Positions 27,397 to 35,918 of a stretch of DNA of 39,454 bases are shown in pieces. The notes under the pieces were generated by a model. The model saw only the letters and a program-made list of their open reading frames with translations, did no database searches and was not told the DNA's origin. The position numbers and the translations under genes were made by a program. The stretch comes from Defluviitalea phaphyphila (GTDB lineage: Bacteria; Bacillota; Clostridia; Lachnospirales; Defluviitaleaceae): positions 1-39,454 of the forward strand of contig NZ_JWID01000015.1 in assembly GCF_001466305.1 (NCBI RefSeq). The letters run 5' to 3'. Numbering within the stretch: the stretch's first letter is position 1; the number at the start of each line of letters is the position of its first letter.

Positions 27397-28474
27397 AGTT
27401 AAAATAAACTGGCTTTCCCGTTCTTCCTGATTCATAAATCGCTTCTAATATTTGAGTAACAACTAATGCCTGTTCTGGTTTTACAACTAATTCTTTTCCC
27501 TTAGTTATAGCTTCATAAAATACTTTTTGTTCTATATCCTCTGCCTTTTCTGATTCTCCTTCATAAAACGCTACTCCTCCAGAGTTAAGATCTGGTTTTT
27601 CTACATACTGTTTATTGTATTTTACTCCATTTATTCTAAGTCCATCTTTCATATCTGCCCCTGCTTTAGTTCCACATAGAGTAGTTTTTGCTTCATCCAC
27701 ATCTAAAGTATTTAATGCCCAAGAAGCTTCTAAATTAATGGTAGCACCATTTTTCATCTTTATAAATCCAAAAGCTGAATCTTCCACTGTAAATTCCTTA
27801 GGATCCCATTCTCCAAAAGCATTTCCTGTTTCTGTTTGATCTGCTAACTTACGATACACTGACCCCATTACTACTTCAGGTTCATAATTATTCATCATCC
27901 AAAGAGTTAAATCAAGGGCATGGGTTCCAATATCAATTAATGGACCTCCCCCTTGTTCTTCCTCATTTAAAAATACTCCCCAAGTAGGCACTGCTCTTCT
28001 TCTTATGGCATGAGCTTTAGCATAATATACTTCTCCTAATTCTCCATTTTCACAAACTCTTTTTAAATATCCAGAATCTGCTCTAAATCTATTCTGATAT
28101 CCTATAGTTAAAATTTTACCTGTTTTTTTAGCTGTTTCAACCATCTTTTTTGCATCTTCATAGGTTTTAGCCATAGGTTTTTCGCACATTACATGTTTTC
28201 CTGCTTCCATAGCAGCTATGGATATATAAGCATGAGATTTATTTGGAGTTAATACGTATACAGCTTGAATATCTTTTTCCTTAACTAATTCTTTATAATC
28301 AGTATAAACTCTCGCATCAGAAGTTCCATATTCTTTTTTAGCTTTTTCAGCCCTTTCTTTTATAATATCGCAAAAGGCTACTATTTTCATATTCCCATTT
28401 CTTTTTATCGCTGGTAAATGCTTTCCATTAGCGATGCCTCCACACCCTATTACTCCTACCTTTATTTTATTCAT
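27395..28474 (-). CDS. Gfo/Idh/MocA-family NAD(P)-dependent dehydrogenase (A)
   Basis: A 359-residue sugar or polyol dehydrogenase. The Rossmann motif GVIGCGGIANGKH is at 8-20. The catalytic E-K-P motif is in HVMCEKPMAKT (about 93-103). The second-domain motif GGGPLIDIGTHALDL carries the Asp and His of the active site. Such enzymes oxidise or reduce a ring hydroxyl, often at C3 of a glycoside. It is the last gene of a four-gene operon alternating dehydrogenases and TIM-barrel enzymes, 26 bp after its neighbour. The exact substrate cannot be assigned. Confidence 0.88.
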   Translation of the reverse strand: MNKIKVGVIGCGGIANGKHLPAIKRNGNMKIVAFCDIIKERAEKAKKEYGTSDARVYTDYKELVKEKDIQAVYVLTPNKSHAYISIAAMEAGKHVMCEKPMAKTYEDAKKMVETAKKTGKILTIGYQNRFRADSGYLKRVCENGELGEVYYAKAHAIRRRAVPTWGVFLNEEEQGGGPLIDIGTHALDLTLWMMNNYEPEVVMGSVYRKLADQTETGNAFGEWDPKEFTVEDSAFGFIKMKNGATINLEASWALNTLDVDEAKTTLCGTKAGADMKDGLRINGVKYNKQYVEKPDLNSGGVAFYEGESEKAEDIEQKVFYEAITKGKELVVKPEQALVVTQILEAIYESGRTGKPVYFN

Positions 28475-28500
28475 ATTTTATCCCCTCTCTTATAAAAATT

Positions 28501-29280
28501 CTACCATCCTAATTTTTTTAAGTACTCTATACTTATTCTTGCATCTTCCATAGGCTTATTTTGGGTATGCTTATCCTGTTCTACTACTACCCATTTAGCT
28601 CCAGATTCTATACTTACTTTTAAAATACTTGGGATATCTTGAACTCCCTGACCTAAAGGTCTAAATTCAAATTTTTTATCCATATTTTCTGATTTAGAAC
28701 CAACAAAATCCTTTAAATGTATTAATGGACAGCGTCCAGAATATTTTCTAATATATTCTACTGGAGATTCTCCAGCTACTTTTACCCAGCAAGTATCTAA
28801 TTCAGTTTCTAATCTCTCTTTAGGTATTTCATTATAAATATAATCTAAAGCATATATTCCACTTTCCATTTTAACAAATTCAAAGTCATGATTATGATAT
28901 AGTAGGGTTATATTACGTTCTTTGCATAAGCTCCCCATTTTACCAATGTTTTCTAAAACTAATTTAAAATTATCATGTCCTGGTCTTAAATCCTCTTCTA
29001 AATATGGCACTGCTATATATTCACAGCCAAGAAAAGCATATTTTTCTATTGTTCCTTTCATATCCTCTATGATTTCTTCATATGGAACATGGGCAGATAT
29101 TATCTCTAATCCAATACTATCTGTGTGTTCTTTAATATATTCAGGAGTATATCCATATAATCCTGCCAATTCAACCCCATCATACCCCATATCTTTAACA
29201 GATTTCATTGATTTTTTAAAATCTTTTTTTGCCTCTTCTCTAATAGAATGCACCTGAAGAGCAATTGGTAATTTTTTCAT
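28501..29280 (-). CDS. TIM-barrel sugar isomerase/epimerase-like protein (YcjR/IolE type)
   Basis: A 259-residue AP-endonuclease-2-fold protein. Metal ligands of this fold are visible: Glu in YDGVELAGLYG, His in ISAHVPYE, the YHNHDFEF strand, Asp in LETELDTCWV, His in LIHLKDF and a C-terminal Glu in VVVEQD. The YHNHDFEF-LDTCW pattern is close to 3-keto-glucoside epimerases such as E. coli YcjR and to inosose dehydratase-like proteins. Being sandwiched between two Gfo/Idh/MocA dehydrogenases, as in ycjQRS, it probably acts on a 3-keto sugar. That is inference. Confidence 0.82.
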   Translation of the reverse strand: MKKLPIALQVHSIREEAKKDFKKSMKSVKDMGYDGVELAGLYGYTPEYIKEHTDSIGLEIISAHVPYEEIIEDMKGTIEKYAFLGCEYIAVPYLEEDLRPGHDNFKLVLENIGKMGSLCKERNITLLYHNHDFEFVKMESGIYALDYIYNEIPKERLETELDTCWVKVAGESPVEYIRKYSGRCPLIHLKDFVGSKSENMDKKFEFRPLGQGVQDIPSILKVSIESGAKWVVVEQDKHTQNKPMEDARISIEYLKKLGW

Positions 29281-29295
29281 TGACCCTTCTCCTTT

Positions 29296-30351
29296 TTATT
29301 CAAAATTAATTACTTTTTTAGATTCTGCTGATTTAAAAATTGCTTCCATTAATTTCATAACCCTCATAACTTCATATAGCTTTATTTTTGACTCTTCTTT
29401 ATTTTCTATTACTCCTATAACATTTTTATAAAAATCTTTAATATCACTTTTTACTATAGGAATTTCTCTTTTAGCTATGGTATCTTTTCTTCTTGGAGCC
29501 ATAGTTTTAGTTATTCCCGATGCTGTTTTTACTGGTATGACATCCTTTTCATCTTTACCAGTTGCATAAATTATTTCTCCATTTAAATCCCAGTCTTTTA
29601 TAATGGCACTTCCATTATTTCCAAGCATATACCATCTAGGTAAAGAAATAAAATTATTAGTTCCAACTTCTATTAAGGCTATAAGTCCATTTTCAAATTC
29701 CAATTCTGCAGTAAACCCATCATCTACTAACTGATTTGTAATATTAGTTAAATTGGCATATACTCTTTTTAACTTTTTATCCTTAAGTAATATTAATATT
29801 TGATCTAAGAGATGTACTCCCCAATCTAGCACCATTCCGCCTCCATATTCTTTTTCTTGACGCCAGTCACCTGGAATTCCTCTTGATCCATGAACTCTTG
29901 ATTCAATTTTAAATACTTCTCCTAGATAATTTTCTTCATAAATCTTTTTAATAGTTAAAAAGTCTTCATCCCATCTGCGATTTTGGTGAACCGTTAAAAA
30001 TTTTCCTGTTTCCTTTGATACATCAATCATTTCCTGTAAATCTTTTGAAGTTAGTGTAACTGGTTTTTCACATACAACATGTTTCTCTTTTTTCATTGCT
30101 TTTATAGCGATTGACTTATGAACATCATTAGGAGTAGCAATTACTACAATATCTATAGTCTTATCATCACATAAAGCTTCTAAACTTTCATAAGCTTTTA
30201 TGCCACATTCTCTTGCATACCTCATTCTAGATTCCTTTATATCATAAATTCCTGCTACTTCTAATCCATCTATAGATTCGATGGTTTCTCTATGCCAATT
30301 ACCCATACCTCCAAAACCCACAATTCCAACCATATAATTATCCTGTAACAT
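29296..30351 (-). CDS. Gfo/Idh/MocA-family NAD(P)-dependent dehydrogenase (B)
   Basis: A 351-residue paralogue of the dehydrogenase at 27395. GIVGFGGMGNWHRET is the nucleotide loop, VVCEKPVTL carries E-K-P, and YGGGMVLDWGVHLLDQ carries the active-site Asp and His. GSRGIPGDWRQEK is a substrate-loop region unlike that of paralogue A, so the two probably act at different steps or on different sugars. It lies 15 bp upstream of the YcjR-like gene in one operon. Confidence 0.87.
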   Translation of the reverse strand: MLQDNYMVGIVGFGGMGNWHRETIESIDGLEVAGIYDIKESRMRYARECGIKAYESLEALCDDKTIDIVVIATPNDVHKSIAIKAMKKEKHVVCEKPVTLTSKDLQEMIDVSKETGKFLTVHQNRRWDEDFLTIKKIYEENYLGEVFKIESRVHGSRGIPGDWRQEKEYGGGMVLDWGVHLLDQILILLKDKKLKRVYANLTNITNQLVDDGFTAELEFENGLIALIEVGTNNFISLPRWYMLGNNGSAIIKDWDLNGEIIYATGKDEKDVIPVKTASGITKTMAPRRKDTIAKREIPIVKSDIKDFYKNVIGVIENKEESKIKLYEVMRVMKLMEAIFKSAESKKVINFE

Positions 30352-30372
30352 AATATTTCTCCCCCAATTATA

Positions 30373-31344
30373 TTAAGCCCAATACATACTTCCTCTTTCT
30401 TCAAATAATAATACATTCTTTAAGAATTGAATTGCTTTTAAAAGCCCTTCTTGACCAGACATTAAACTATCCTCATGTTCTATACTAATTGCATAATCAT
30501 ATCCAGCTAATCTTAATTCGGAGATTATATTTTTCCAATATTCTTCTCCATGACCATATCCTACGGTTCTAAATATCCAAGAGCGATTTATCTCATCTCC
30601 ATAATGTGCTGTATCCAAAACCCCATTAATATCACAATTTATTTTATCAATTTTAGTGTCTTTGGCGTGGAAATGAAAAATAGCCCCTTCTTTTCCTAAT
30701 TCTCTGATACTAGCACATGGATCCATACCCTGCCAAATTAAATGACTTGGATCAAAATTAGCTCCTATTTCAGGACCAACTGCTTTTCTTAATTTAAGTA
30801 AAGTTCTTGTATTATAAACACAAAATCCTGGATGTAGTTCTAGGGCAATCTTTTCTATACCATGTTCCTTTGCAAATTTAACTTTTTCTCTCCAATAGGG
30901 AATTAAAACTTCATTCCACTGATAATCTAAAATCCTTGAAAAATCTTCTGGCCAAGGACATGTTACCCAGTTCGGTTCCCTATCATAAGGACTACCTCCT
31001 GGACATCCAGAAAAAGTATTAATAACTTTTACTCCCAATTTTTCTGCTAATAATATGGCATTAGTAAAATCTTTATCAAACTTTTCTGCTATTTCCTTAA
31101 CAGGATGAACCATATTCCCATGACTACTTAATGCACTTATTTCTAAATTATTTTTCTTAAGAGTGTTTTTAAATTTTTCTAATTCCTGTTCATTATTTAA
31201 TAAAATTTCTGGATTACAATGTGCTTTACCGGGAAAACCTCCACATCCTATTTCCACCATTTGAACTCCATTTTTTGATAAAAATTCACATGCTTTATCA
31301 AAATTCATATTCCCTATTACAACATTAAAAACTCCTAATTTCAT
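30373..31344 (-). CDS. TIM-barrel sugar isomerase/epimerase or 3-keto-glycoside lyase-like protein
   Basis: The first gene of the operon encodes 323 residues. Metal ligands of the xylose-isomerase-like fold are visible: Glu in IALELHPGF, Asp in GANFDPSHLIWQ, His in FHFHAKDT and Glu in ISIEHED. The segment SGCPGGSPYDREPNWVTC, continuing into CPWPEDF...YQW, is typical of a large sugar phosphate isomerase/epimerase subgroup. That subgroup includes the catalytic subunits of C-glycoside deglycosylases (DgpC/CarB type). No small partner subunit gene is seen here. The ATG follows AAGGAGAG. A divergent AraC-family gene 155 bp away is the likely regulator. Confidence 0.82.
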   Translation of the reverse strand: MKLGVFNVVIGNMNFDKACEFLSKNGVQMVEIGCGGFPGKAHCNPEILLNNEQELEKFKNTLKKNNLEISALSSHGNMVHPVKEIAEKFDKDFTNAILLAEKLGVKVINTFSGCPGGSPYDREPNWVTCPWPEDFSRILDYQWNEVLIPYWREKVKFAKEHGIEKIALELHPGFCVYNTRTLLKLRKAVGPEIGANFDPSHLIWQGMDPCASIRELGKEGAIFHFHAKDTKIDKINCDINGVLDTAHYGDEINRSWIFRTVGYGHGEEYWKNIISELRLAGYDYAISIEHEDSLMSGQEGLLKAIQFLKNVLLFEERGSMYWA

Positions 31345-31386
31345 AATATTCTCTCCTTAAATAATAGTATTCTATTCACAATGTTC

Positions 31387-31415
31387 TTGACTAATAGTTA
31401 AGTAAATTATATTAT
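31387..31415 (+). promoter_or_regulatory. Candidate promoter of the AraC-family gene
   Basis: TTGACT (31387-31392) and TATTAT (31410-31415) are 17 bp apart on the plus strand, about 85 bp before the gene start. The divergent operon has no comparably good promoter, as expected if AraC activates it. Confidence 0.55.
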
Positions 31416-31499
31416 CTATTTATAAAGTTCTCTATTATTTTTTTGCCATTTACTCATATGATACTGCTATTTTATTTTTAAAATTAGAAAGTGATAATA

Positions 31500-32315
31500 A
31501 TGAATACCTTAAAACTATACGAAAAGAAAATTATTTCTGATAAGGAATTTCCCGTACAAATATTTGAAAATAAAATTAAAAAAAAGGGGGTATATTATCC
31601 CCTTCATTGGCATGAGCATTTAGAAATGCATTATATTCTTAAAGGTAAAGGAATCATGTATTGTAATCAAAAAAAATTTAATGTTAATGAAGATACATTA
31701 GTGATAATTAATAGTAATGAACTACATAAAGGAATAAGCAACTCTACTAATTTTCATTCTTTGGTTATGATTTTTGAAATGGATGTATTCTCTAAAGAAA
31801 TAGCTAATCATCACGTGATTTTCCAAACTCTCATTAATTCAGATAAAAAAATAAAATCCCTTTTCTTATCTATTTTCAAAGAAAACTTTGAGAAAAGATT
31901 TGGATATAAATTGGCTATGAAAGGAAAAATTTATGAATTAATCTCTTATTTGATCAGAAATTATGTAAGTAAAGCATTATCTAATAAACAAAATATAATA
32001 AGAACTAAAAATTTAACTCGTTTAAATACAGTCATTCAATATATTCAAGAAAATTATACTTCTAATATTACTGTTAAGGATTTAGCAAAACTAATTCATT
32101 TAAGTGAATATCGTTTTTCCCATTTATTTAAAGAAAATATAGGACAAAGTCCTATAAATTATATTAATGAAATTCGTTTAAAAAAAGCATATAATTTGTT
32201 AAAACAACATGATATGTCTATGTTAGAAATATGCTTTGCTGTAGGATTTAATGATTATAATAATTTTGGACGACTTTTCAAAAAATATTATGGATTTCCT
32301 CCTTCTAAAGTTTAA
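31500..32315 (+). CDS. AraC-family transcriptional regulator with cupin sensor
   Basis: A 271-residue regulator. The N-terminal cupin domain (about 15-90) has YYPLHWHEHLEMHYIL, a sugar-binding AraC hallmark, and the ELHKG end. The C-terminal part (about 175-271) has two helix-turn-helix units: ITVKDLAKLIHLSEYRFSHL, then MSMLEICFAVGFNDYNNF and GRLFKKYYGFPPS. A GTG at 31491 exists, but the ATG at 31500 is better placed behind AGAAAGTGAT. It is divergent from the dehydrogenase/TIM-barrel operon and probably activates it on binding its sugar. Confidence 0.9.
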   Translation: MNTLKLYEKKIISDKEFPVQIFENKIKKKGVYYPLHWHEHLEMHYILKGKGIMYCNQKKFNVNEDTLVIINSNELHKGISNSTNFHSLVMIFEMDVFSKEIANHHVIFQTLINSDKKIKSLFLSIFKENFEKRFGYKLAMKGKIYELISYLIRNYVSKALSNKQNIIRTKNLTRLNTVIQYIQENYTSNITVKDLAKLIHLSEYRFSHLFKENIGQSPINYINEIRLKKAYNLLKQHDMSMLEICFAVGFNDYNNFGRLFKKYYGFPPSKV

Positions 32316-32360
32316 TCCCCCTTACCTATCCAAGTATAAAAGGATAAATAAGGGGGAATT
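32315..32360. terminator. Bidirectional terminator between the AraC gene and the 143-residue gene
   Basis: ATCCCCCTTACCTATCC (32315-32331) pairs with GGATAAATAAGGGGGAAT (32342-32359) apart from minor mismatches. It separates two convergent genes. The poly-T tails are short on both sides. Confidence 0.7.
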
Positions 32361-32364
32361 TCTA

Positions 32365-32796
32365 TCAATAACAAATTCTTTGATAATATTTTCTCATAAG
32401 ATTATATGCATAGATTTGTTCTTCTTTAATATGTTCAATAAGAGTTTGCCATATCTTATCATCTTCTCCATAATCCTTTAAAGTTTCTAAAAGATTTATC
32501 CAATATTGATCTAAAGCTATAAAATCTCTTAATATAAGACAAATTTCTCTTAATATATTCCCTTGCATATAGGGCATACTATATTCTATTCTTCTTTGAA
32601 GATGCCTTGCTCTTTTTTGTATATCCTCAAATTTAGAAGTATAACTTAATACTTCCTTTGTTAATTTTTTAGGTAAATTTTTATCAGTTAATTGGGCTAC
32701 TGTATCAATAACTATAGGATGTTCTTTTGAAATTTCAGTCCAGAATATTATTTGATCTAATATATCTTTTATAAAATATTTATTTATCCCATTCAT
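32365..32796 (-). CDS. Small all-helical protein, possibly ferritin-like (DUF2935-like)
   Basis: The 143-residue soluble protein appears to be a four-helix bundle. Candidate metal residues occur in a repeated pattern: IIFWTEISKEHPIVI (E-x-x-x-E-H), SKFEDIQKRA, then DFIALDQYW and LIEHIKEEQIYAY (E-H...E). The FW-x-x-I-x-x-E-H opening resembles half of a DUF2935 protein, but I am not certain of the family. It lies 76 bp after hcp on the same strand with no convincing terminator between. Its ribosome binding site GGAGGG is buried in a hairpin (32802-32840). It could be read with hcp and serve in NO or oxygen defence, or iron handling. Confidence 0.75.
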   Translation of the reverse strand: MNGINKYFIKDILDQIIFWTEISKEHPIVIDTVAQLTDKNLPKKLTKEVLSYTSKFEDIQKRARHLQRRIEYSMPYMQGNILREICLILRDFIALDQYWINLLETLKDYGEDDKIWQTLIEHIKEEQIYAYNLMRKYYQRICY

Positions 32797-32801
32797 AAAA
32801 T

Positions 32802-32840
32802 CCCTCCATTCACTAACATACTATGAAGTGATATGGAGGG
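32802..32840 (-). promoter_or_regulatory. Hairpin that sequesters the ribosome binding site of the 143-residue gene
   Basis: On the minus strand CCCTCCAT (from 32840) pairs with ATGGAGGG (to 32802), extended by CACT/AGTG around a small internal loop, with a 12-nt terminal loop. GGAGGG is the ribosome binding site. No T-run follows, so it is not a classical terminator. It may limit translation or be a processing site after hcp. Confidence 0.6.
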
Positions 32841-32872
32841 AAGTGCATTTTCAATATTATTTTTGTTATATT

Positions 32873-34504
32873 TTATGCCATAAACATTTTTAAATCGTCT
32901 TCTACATTTGTAATTCCACCAATTCCAAAGTTTTCTACTAATACTTTAGCAACATTTGGTGAAAGGAATGCTGGCAATGTTGGCCCTAAATGAATATTTT
33001 TAACTCCAAGATATAAAAGGGCAAGTAGTACAATAACAGCTTTTTGTTCATACCAAGCAATATTATATGATATAGGAAGTTCATTAATATCATTTAATTC
33101 AAATACTTCTTTTAATTTAAGAGCAATAACTGCAAGTGAATAGGAATCATTACATTGTCCGGCATCTAATACTCTTGGAATTCCTCCTATATCTCCTAAA
33201 TCTAATTTATTATATTTATATTTTGCACAACCTGCTGTTAAAATAACAGTGTCTTTTGGAAGTGCTTTTGCAAAATCTGTATAATAATTTCTGCTTTTCA
33301 TTCTTCCATCACAACCAGCCATTACAAAGAAACGTTTAATAGCCCCTGATTTTACTGCATCTACTACTTTATCTGCTAAAGATAAAACTGTATTATGAGC
33401 AAATCCTCCTATAATTTCTCCTCTTTCTATTTCTGTTGGAGGAGCACATTTTTTAGCATGTTCAATAATCTCTGAGAAATCTTTTTTACCATTTTCCCCA
33501 TCAGGAATATGTTTTACACCTTCAAATCCTACTGGACCTGTTGTATATACCCTATCTTTATAAGAATCTTTTGGTGGAACTAAACAATTTGTAGTCATTA
33601 AAATAGGTCCATTAAATTTTTCAAATTCTTCATTTTGCTTCCACCATGCATTTCCATAGTTTCCTACAAAATGGTCATACTTTTTAAATGCTGGATAATA
33701 ATTAGCTGGAAGCATTTCACTATGAGTATATACATCTACTCCTGTTCCTTCTGTTTGTTTTAAAAGTTCTTCCATATCTTTTAAATCATGTCCACTAATT
33801 AAAATAGCAGGATTATTTCTAACACCTATATTTACTTTTGTAATTTCAGGGTGCCCATAGGTTGATGTATTAGCTTTATCAAGAAGTGCCATTACATCTA
33901 CTCCATATTTCCCTGTTTCCATAGTAAGATTAATTAAATCATCTACAGATAAACTATCATCTAATGTAGCAGCTAATGCTCTTTGAAGAAATGCATGAAT
34001 TTCATTATTTTCATATCCAAGATTTATAGCATGTTTTCCATAAGCAGCCATTCCTTTTAATCCATAAGTAATTAATTCTCTTAATGAACGTATATCTTCA
34101 TTTTCTGTAGTTAATATACCTACAGTTTCAGCTTTTTTATCATATTCTTCTTCACTTATATTGAAATTTGCTGCATCATGGTTAATATTAGTATTTCCAC
34201 CTGCTTTAGCTACTTCAGCTTTAACTTCTTCACGTACTTCTAAAGCTTTTGTAATTCTCTTTATAAAATCATTTCTATCAAAATTAGCATTAGTAATCGT
34301 TGCAAATAAATTTTCCATGATAAATCTATTTACTTCTTTATTTTCTACCCCTACTTTTCTACCTTCTGTTGTATACATTGAAATTCCTTTAAGGGTATAA
34401 ATTAATAAATCTTGAAGATTGGATACATCACCTGTTTTTCCACATACCCCTCTTAAAGTACATCCTGTACCTTTAGCTGTTTCTTGACATTGATAACAAA
34501 ACAT
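32873..34504 (-). CDS. hcp: Hydroxylamine reductase (hybrid cluster protein)
   Basis: A 543-residue class I Hcp, cytoplasmic. It reduces hydroxylamine and in other bacteria acts on nitric oxide and in protein S-nitrosation. The N-terminal [4Fe-4S] site has C3, C6, C15 and C21 ([15 protein letters not shown]...C). Hybrid-cluster ligands lie in [45 protein letters not shown] and [11 protein letters not shown]. An upstream ATG at 34534 has no ribosome binding site. The ATG at 34504 follows GAGGAGG. The GTGA-N6-TCAC palindrome at -41.5 indicates activation by the Crp-like regulator at 23116. Confidence 0.96.
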   Translation of the reverse strand: MFCYQCQETAKGTGCTLRGVCGKTGDVSNLQDLLIYTLKGISMYTTEGRKVGVENKEVNRFIMENLFATITNANFDRNDFIKRITKALEVREEVKAEVAKAGGNTNINHDAANFNISEEEYDKKAETVGILTTENEDIRSLRELITYGLKGMAAYGKHAINLGYENNEIHAFLQRALAATLDDSLSVDDLINLTMETGKYGVDVMALLDKANTSTYGHPEITKVNIGVRNNPAILISGHDLKDMEELLKQTEGTGVDVYTHSEMLPANYYPAFKKYDHFVGNYGNAWWKQNEEFEKFNGPILMTTNCLVPPKDSYKDRVYTTGPVGFEGVKHIPDGENGKKDFSEIIEHAKKCAPPTEIERGEIIGGFAHNTVLSLADKVVDAVKSGAIKRFFVMAGCDGRMKSRNYYTDFAKALPKDTVILTAGCAKYKYNKLDLGDIGGIPRVLDAGQCNDSYSLAVIALKLKEVFELNDINELPISYNIAWYEQKAVIVLLALLYLGVKNIHLGPTLPAFLSPNVAKVLVENFGIGGITNVEDDLKMFMA

Positions 34505-34572
34505 TAAAATTCCTCCTCTATTATAATCTAACAATTATATAGTTCATACTTTTTAGTATGTTTTCTAAGACT

Positions 34573-34614
34573 ATAATATAGGAGGTATAAAGATAAATCA
34601 GTGATATAAATCAC
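34573..34614 (-). promoter_or_regulatory. hcp promoter with Crp-like operator at -41.5
   Basis: A perfect palindrome GTGATATAAATCAC (34601-34614, centre 34607.5) lies upstream of the minus-strand -10 box TATTAT (34573-34578). The predicted start is 34566, so the site centre is at -41.5. There is no consensus -35 box, as expected for class II activation. It matches the site at 23837-23850 in all but two core positions. Confidence 0.8.
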
Positions 34615-34634
34615 ACATAAATTTGAAAACTTTA

Positions 34635-35258
34635 TTATTCCTGTTTATTTTCTTGGTTTTCTGGCATATAATTAACTAAAATTTTTTGAATAAAATAAAT
34701 AGATGCTATAGCATAAACACTTACTCCCATAAAAAAGTACATAGGTATTGTTAACATTAATAAAACAGTTATCACTAATAATGCTACACATATAATAGTT
34801 GTTAAAATATGTCTATTCCCTATTATAAAAGACATTTTAAATACTCCTGGAACAGTTACATAAAATCTAGATAATAGTGGAAAAATATAAATCCCAATTA
34901 TAATAAATTGAATTAAAATTGCATACTGAAAAATCACAAAAAATTTTTGCATATTTCCAAAAACCCATAAATTATTTAAATTAAACCAAATTATAAAAGC
35001 CATAATAAGCATTATAATCCATATTATAGTTGATTGTTTAAAATTCATTTTAAAACTTTTCCAAAAATCTCTAAATATATATCCATCTTCTTTTCTTACT
35101 TTTTTACCTGTTGCATAAAATAAAGCTGTAGTTGATGCTCCTATTGTTATAATAGGAATACTAAAAATAAACCAAATAATATTTAAAGCAATTAAATCAA
35201 ATATTAATGTTCCTATTCGATTAAATGGTCCATCTAAATCAAAAAATCCTTTCCACAT
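34635..35258 (-). CDS. DUF624 (YesL-type) membrane protein
   Basis: A 207-residue integral membrane protein with about five helices. The opening FFDLDGPFNRIGTLIFDLI and the following SIPIITIGASTTALFYATGKKVR are the DUF624 signature. The family usually accompanies carbohydrate ABC transporter operons, but no transporter is adjacent here. Function is unknown. GGAGG precedes the ATG. It is a single gene lying head-to-tail upstream of the hcp promoter. Confidence 0.85.
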   Translation of the reverse strand: MWKGFFDLDGPFNRIGTLIFDLIALNIIWFIFSIPIITIGASTTALFYATGKKVRKEDGYIFRDFWKSFKMNFKQSTIIWIIMLIMAFIIWFNLNNLWVFGNMQKFFVIFQYAILIQFIIIGIYIFPLLSRFYVTVPGVFKMSFIIGNRHILTTIICVALLVITVLLMLTIPMYFFMGVSVYAIASIYFIQKILVNYMPENQENKQE

Positions 35259-35508
35259 AAATCTTCCTCCATCCAGTTGTCAATTTCATTGTTATTATAA
35301 CATTATTTTTATATATGTACATATAATTAATAAAATAATTTTAATATAAACACTTTTATATCTTAAAAAATATATAACTGTATTTTGTTATAATTAACCA
35401 TTTATTTTTTGAATTATTATTTTTAAAAAAGGGAAACATAAATAATAAATTTAATTTTTTATAACTTTAGTTTTTATTTGTTTTTATTAATAAATTGGAG
35501 GTATAAAA

Positions 35509-35877
35509 ATGAATAATAAAATTCAAAATGACATTAATGAAAAATCTGGAATTGGACACATTATACTGCGATTAATAGGAACTGCAATTGTTTTAGCTGT
35601 TACTGCTTTCTTAACTCCACGTTTTTCTATAGATGGAATATGGGCCCTTATAATTGCTTCTATTGTTATTACTTTTATAGATTATTTAATTGAAAAATTA
35701 ACTGGAATTGATGCTTCTCCCTTTGGAAGAGGTTTTGTAGGTTTTATTGTATCAGTTGCTATAATTTATTTTACAAAATATATTGTTAGCGGTTTTGAAG
35801 TAACTATTTTAGGTTCTATCCTTGGTGCATTAGTTATAGGAATTATAAACGCTATCACACCTGGGAAAACTATGTAA
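35509..35877 (+). CDS. Phage-holin-family (YvlD-like) membrane protein
   Basis: A 122-residue protein with four hydrophobic helices: about 20-37, 45-62, 78-95 and 100-118. FLTPRFSIDGIWALIIASIV and GALVIGIINAITPG resemble the chromosomal phage_holin_4_2/YvlD family. That family is linked to envelope stress rather than lysis, and there are no phage genes nearby. The ATG follows GGAGG. A terminator follows. Confidence 0.78.
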   Translation: MNNKIQNDINEKSGIGHIILRLIGTAIVLAVTAFLTPRFSIDGIWALIIASIVITFIDYLIEKLTGIDASPFGRGFVGFIVSVAIIYFTKYIVSGFEVTILGSILGALVIGIINAITPGKTM

Positions 35878-35880
35878 CAA

Positions 35881-35917
35881 AAAATTAAAGGGCTTTAATT
35901 TGCCCTTTAGTTTTTTT
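35881..35917. terminator. Bidirectional terminator between the holin-family gene and leuA
   Basis: AAAGGGC (35887-35893) and GCCCTTT (35902-35908) are extended by A/T pairs. T-runs lie on both sides, between convergent genes. Confidence 0.8.
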
Positions 35918-35918
35918 G

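Noticed and set aside
35509-35877. Prophage holin
   Set aside because: The protein resembles chromosomal YvlD-like proteins and no endolysin or other phage gene is nearby.
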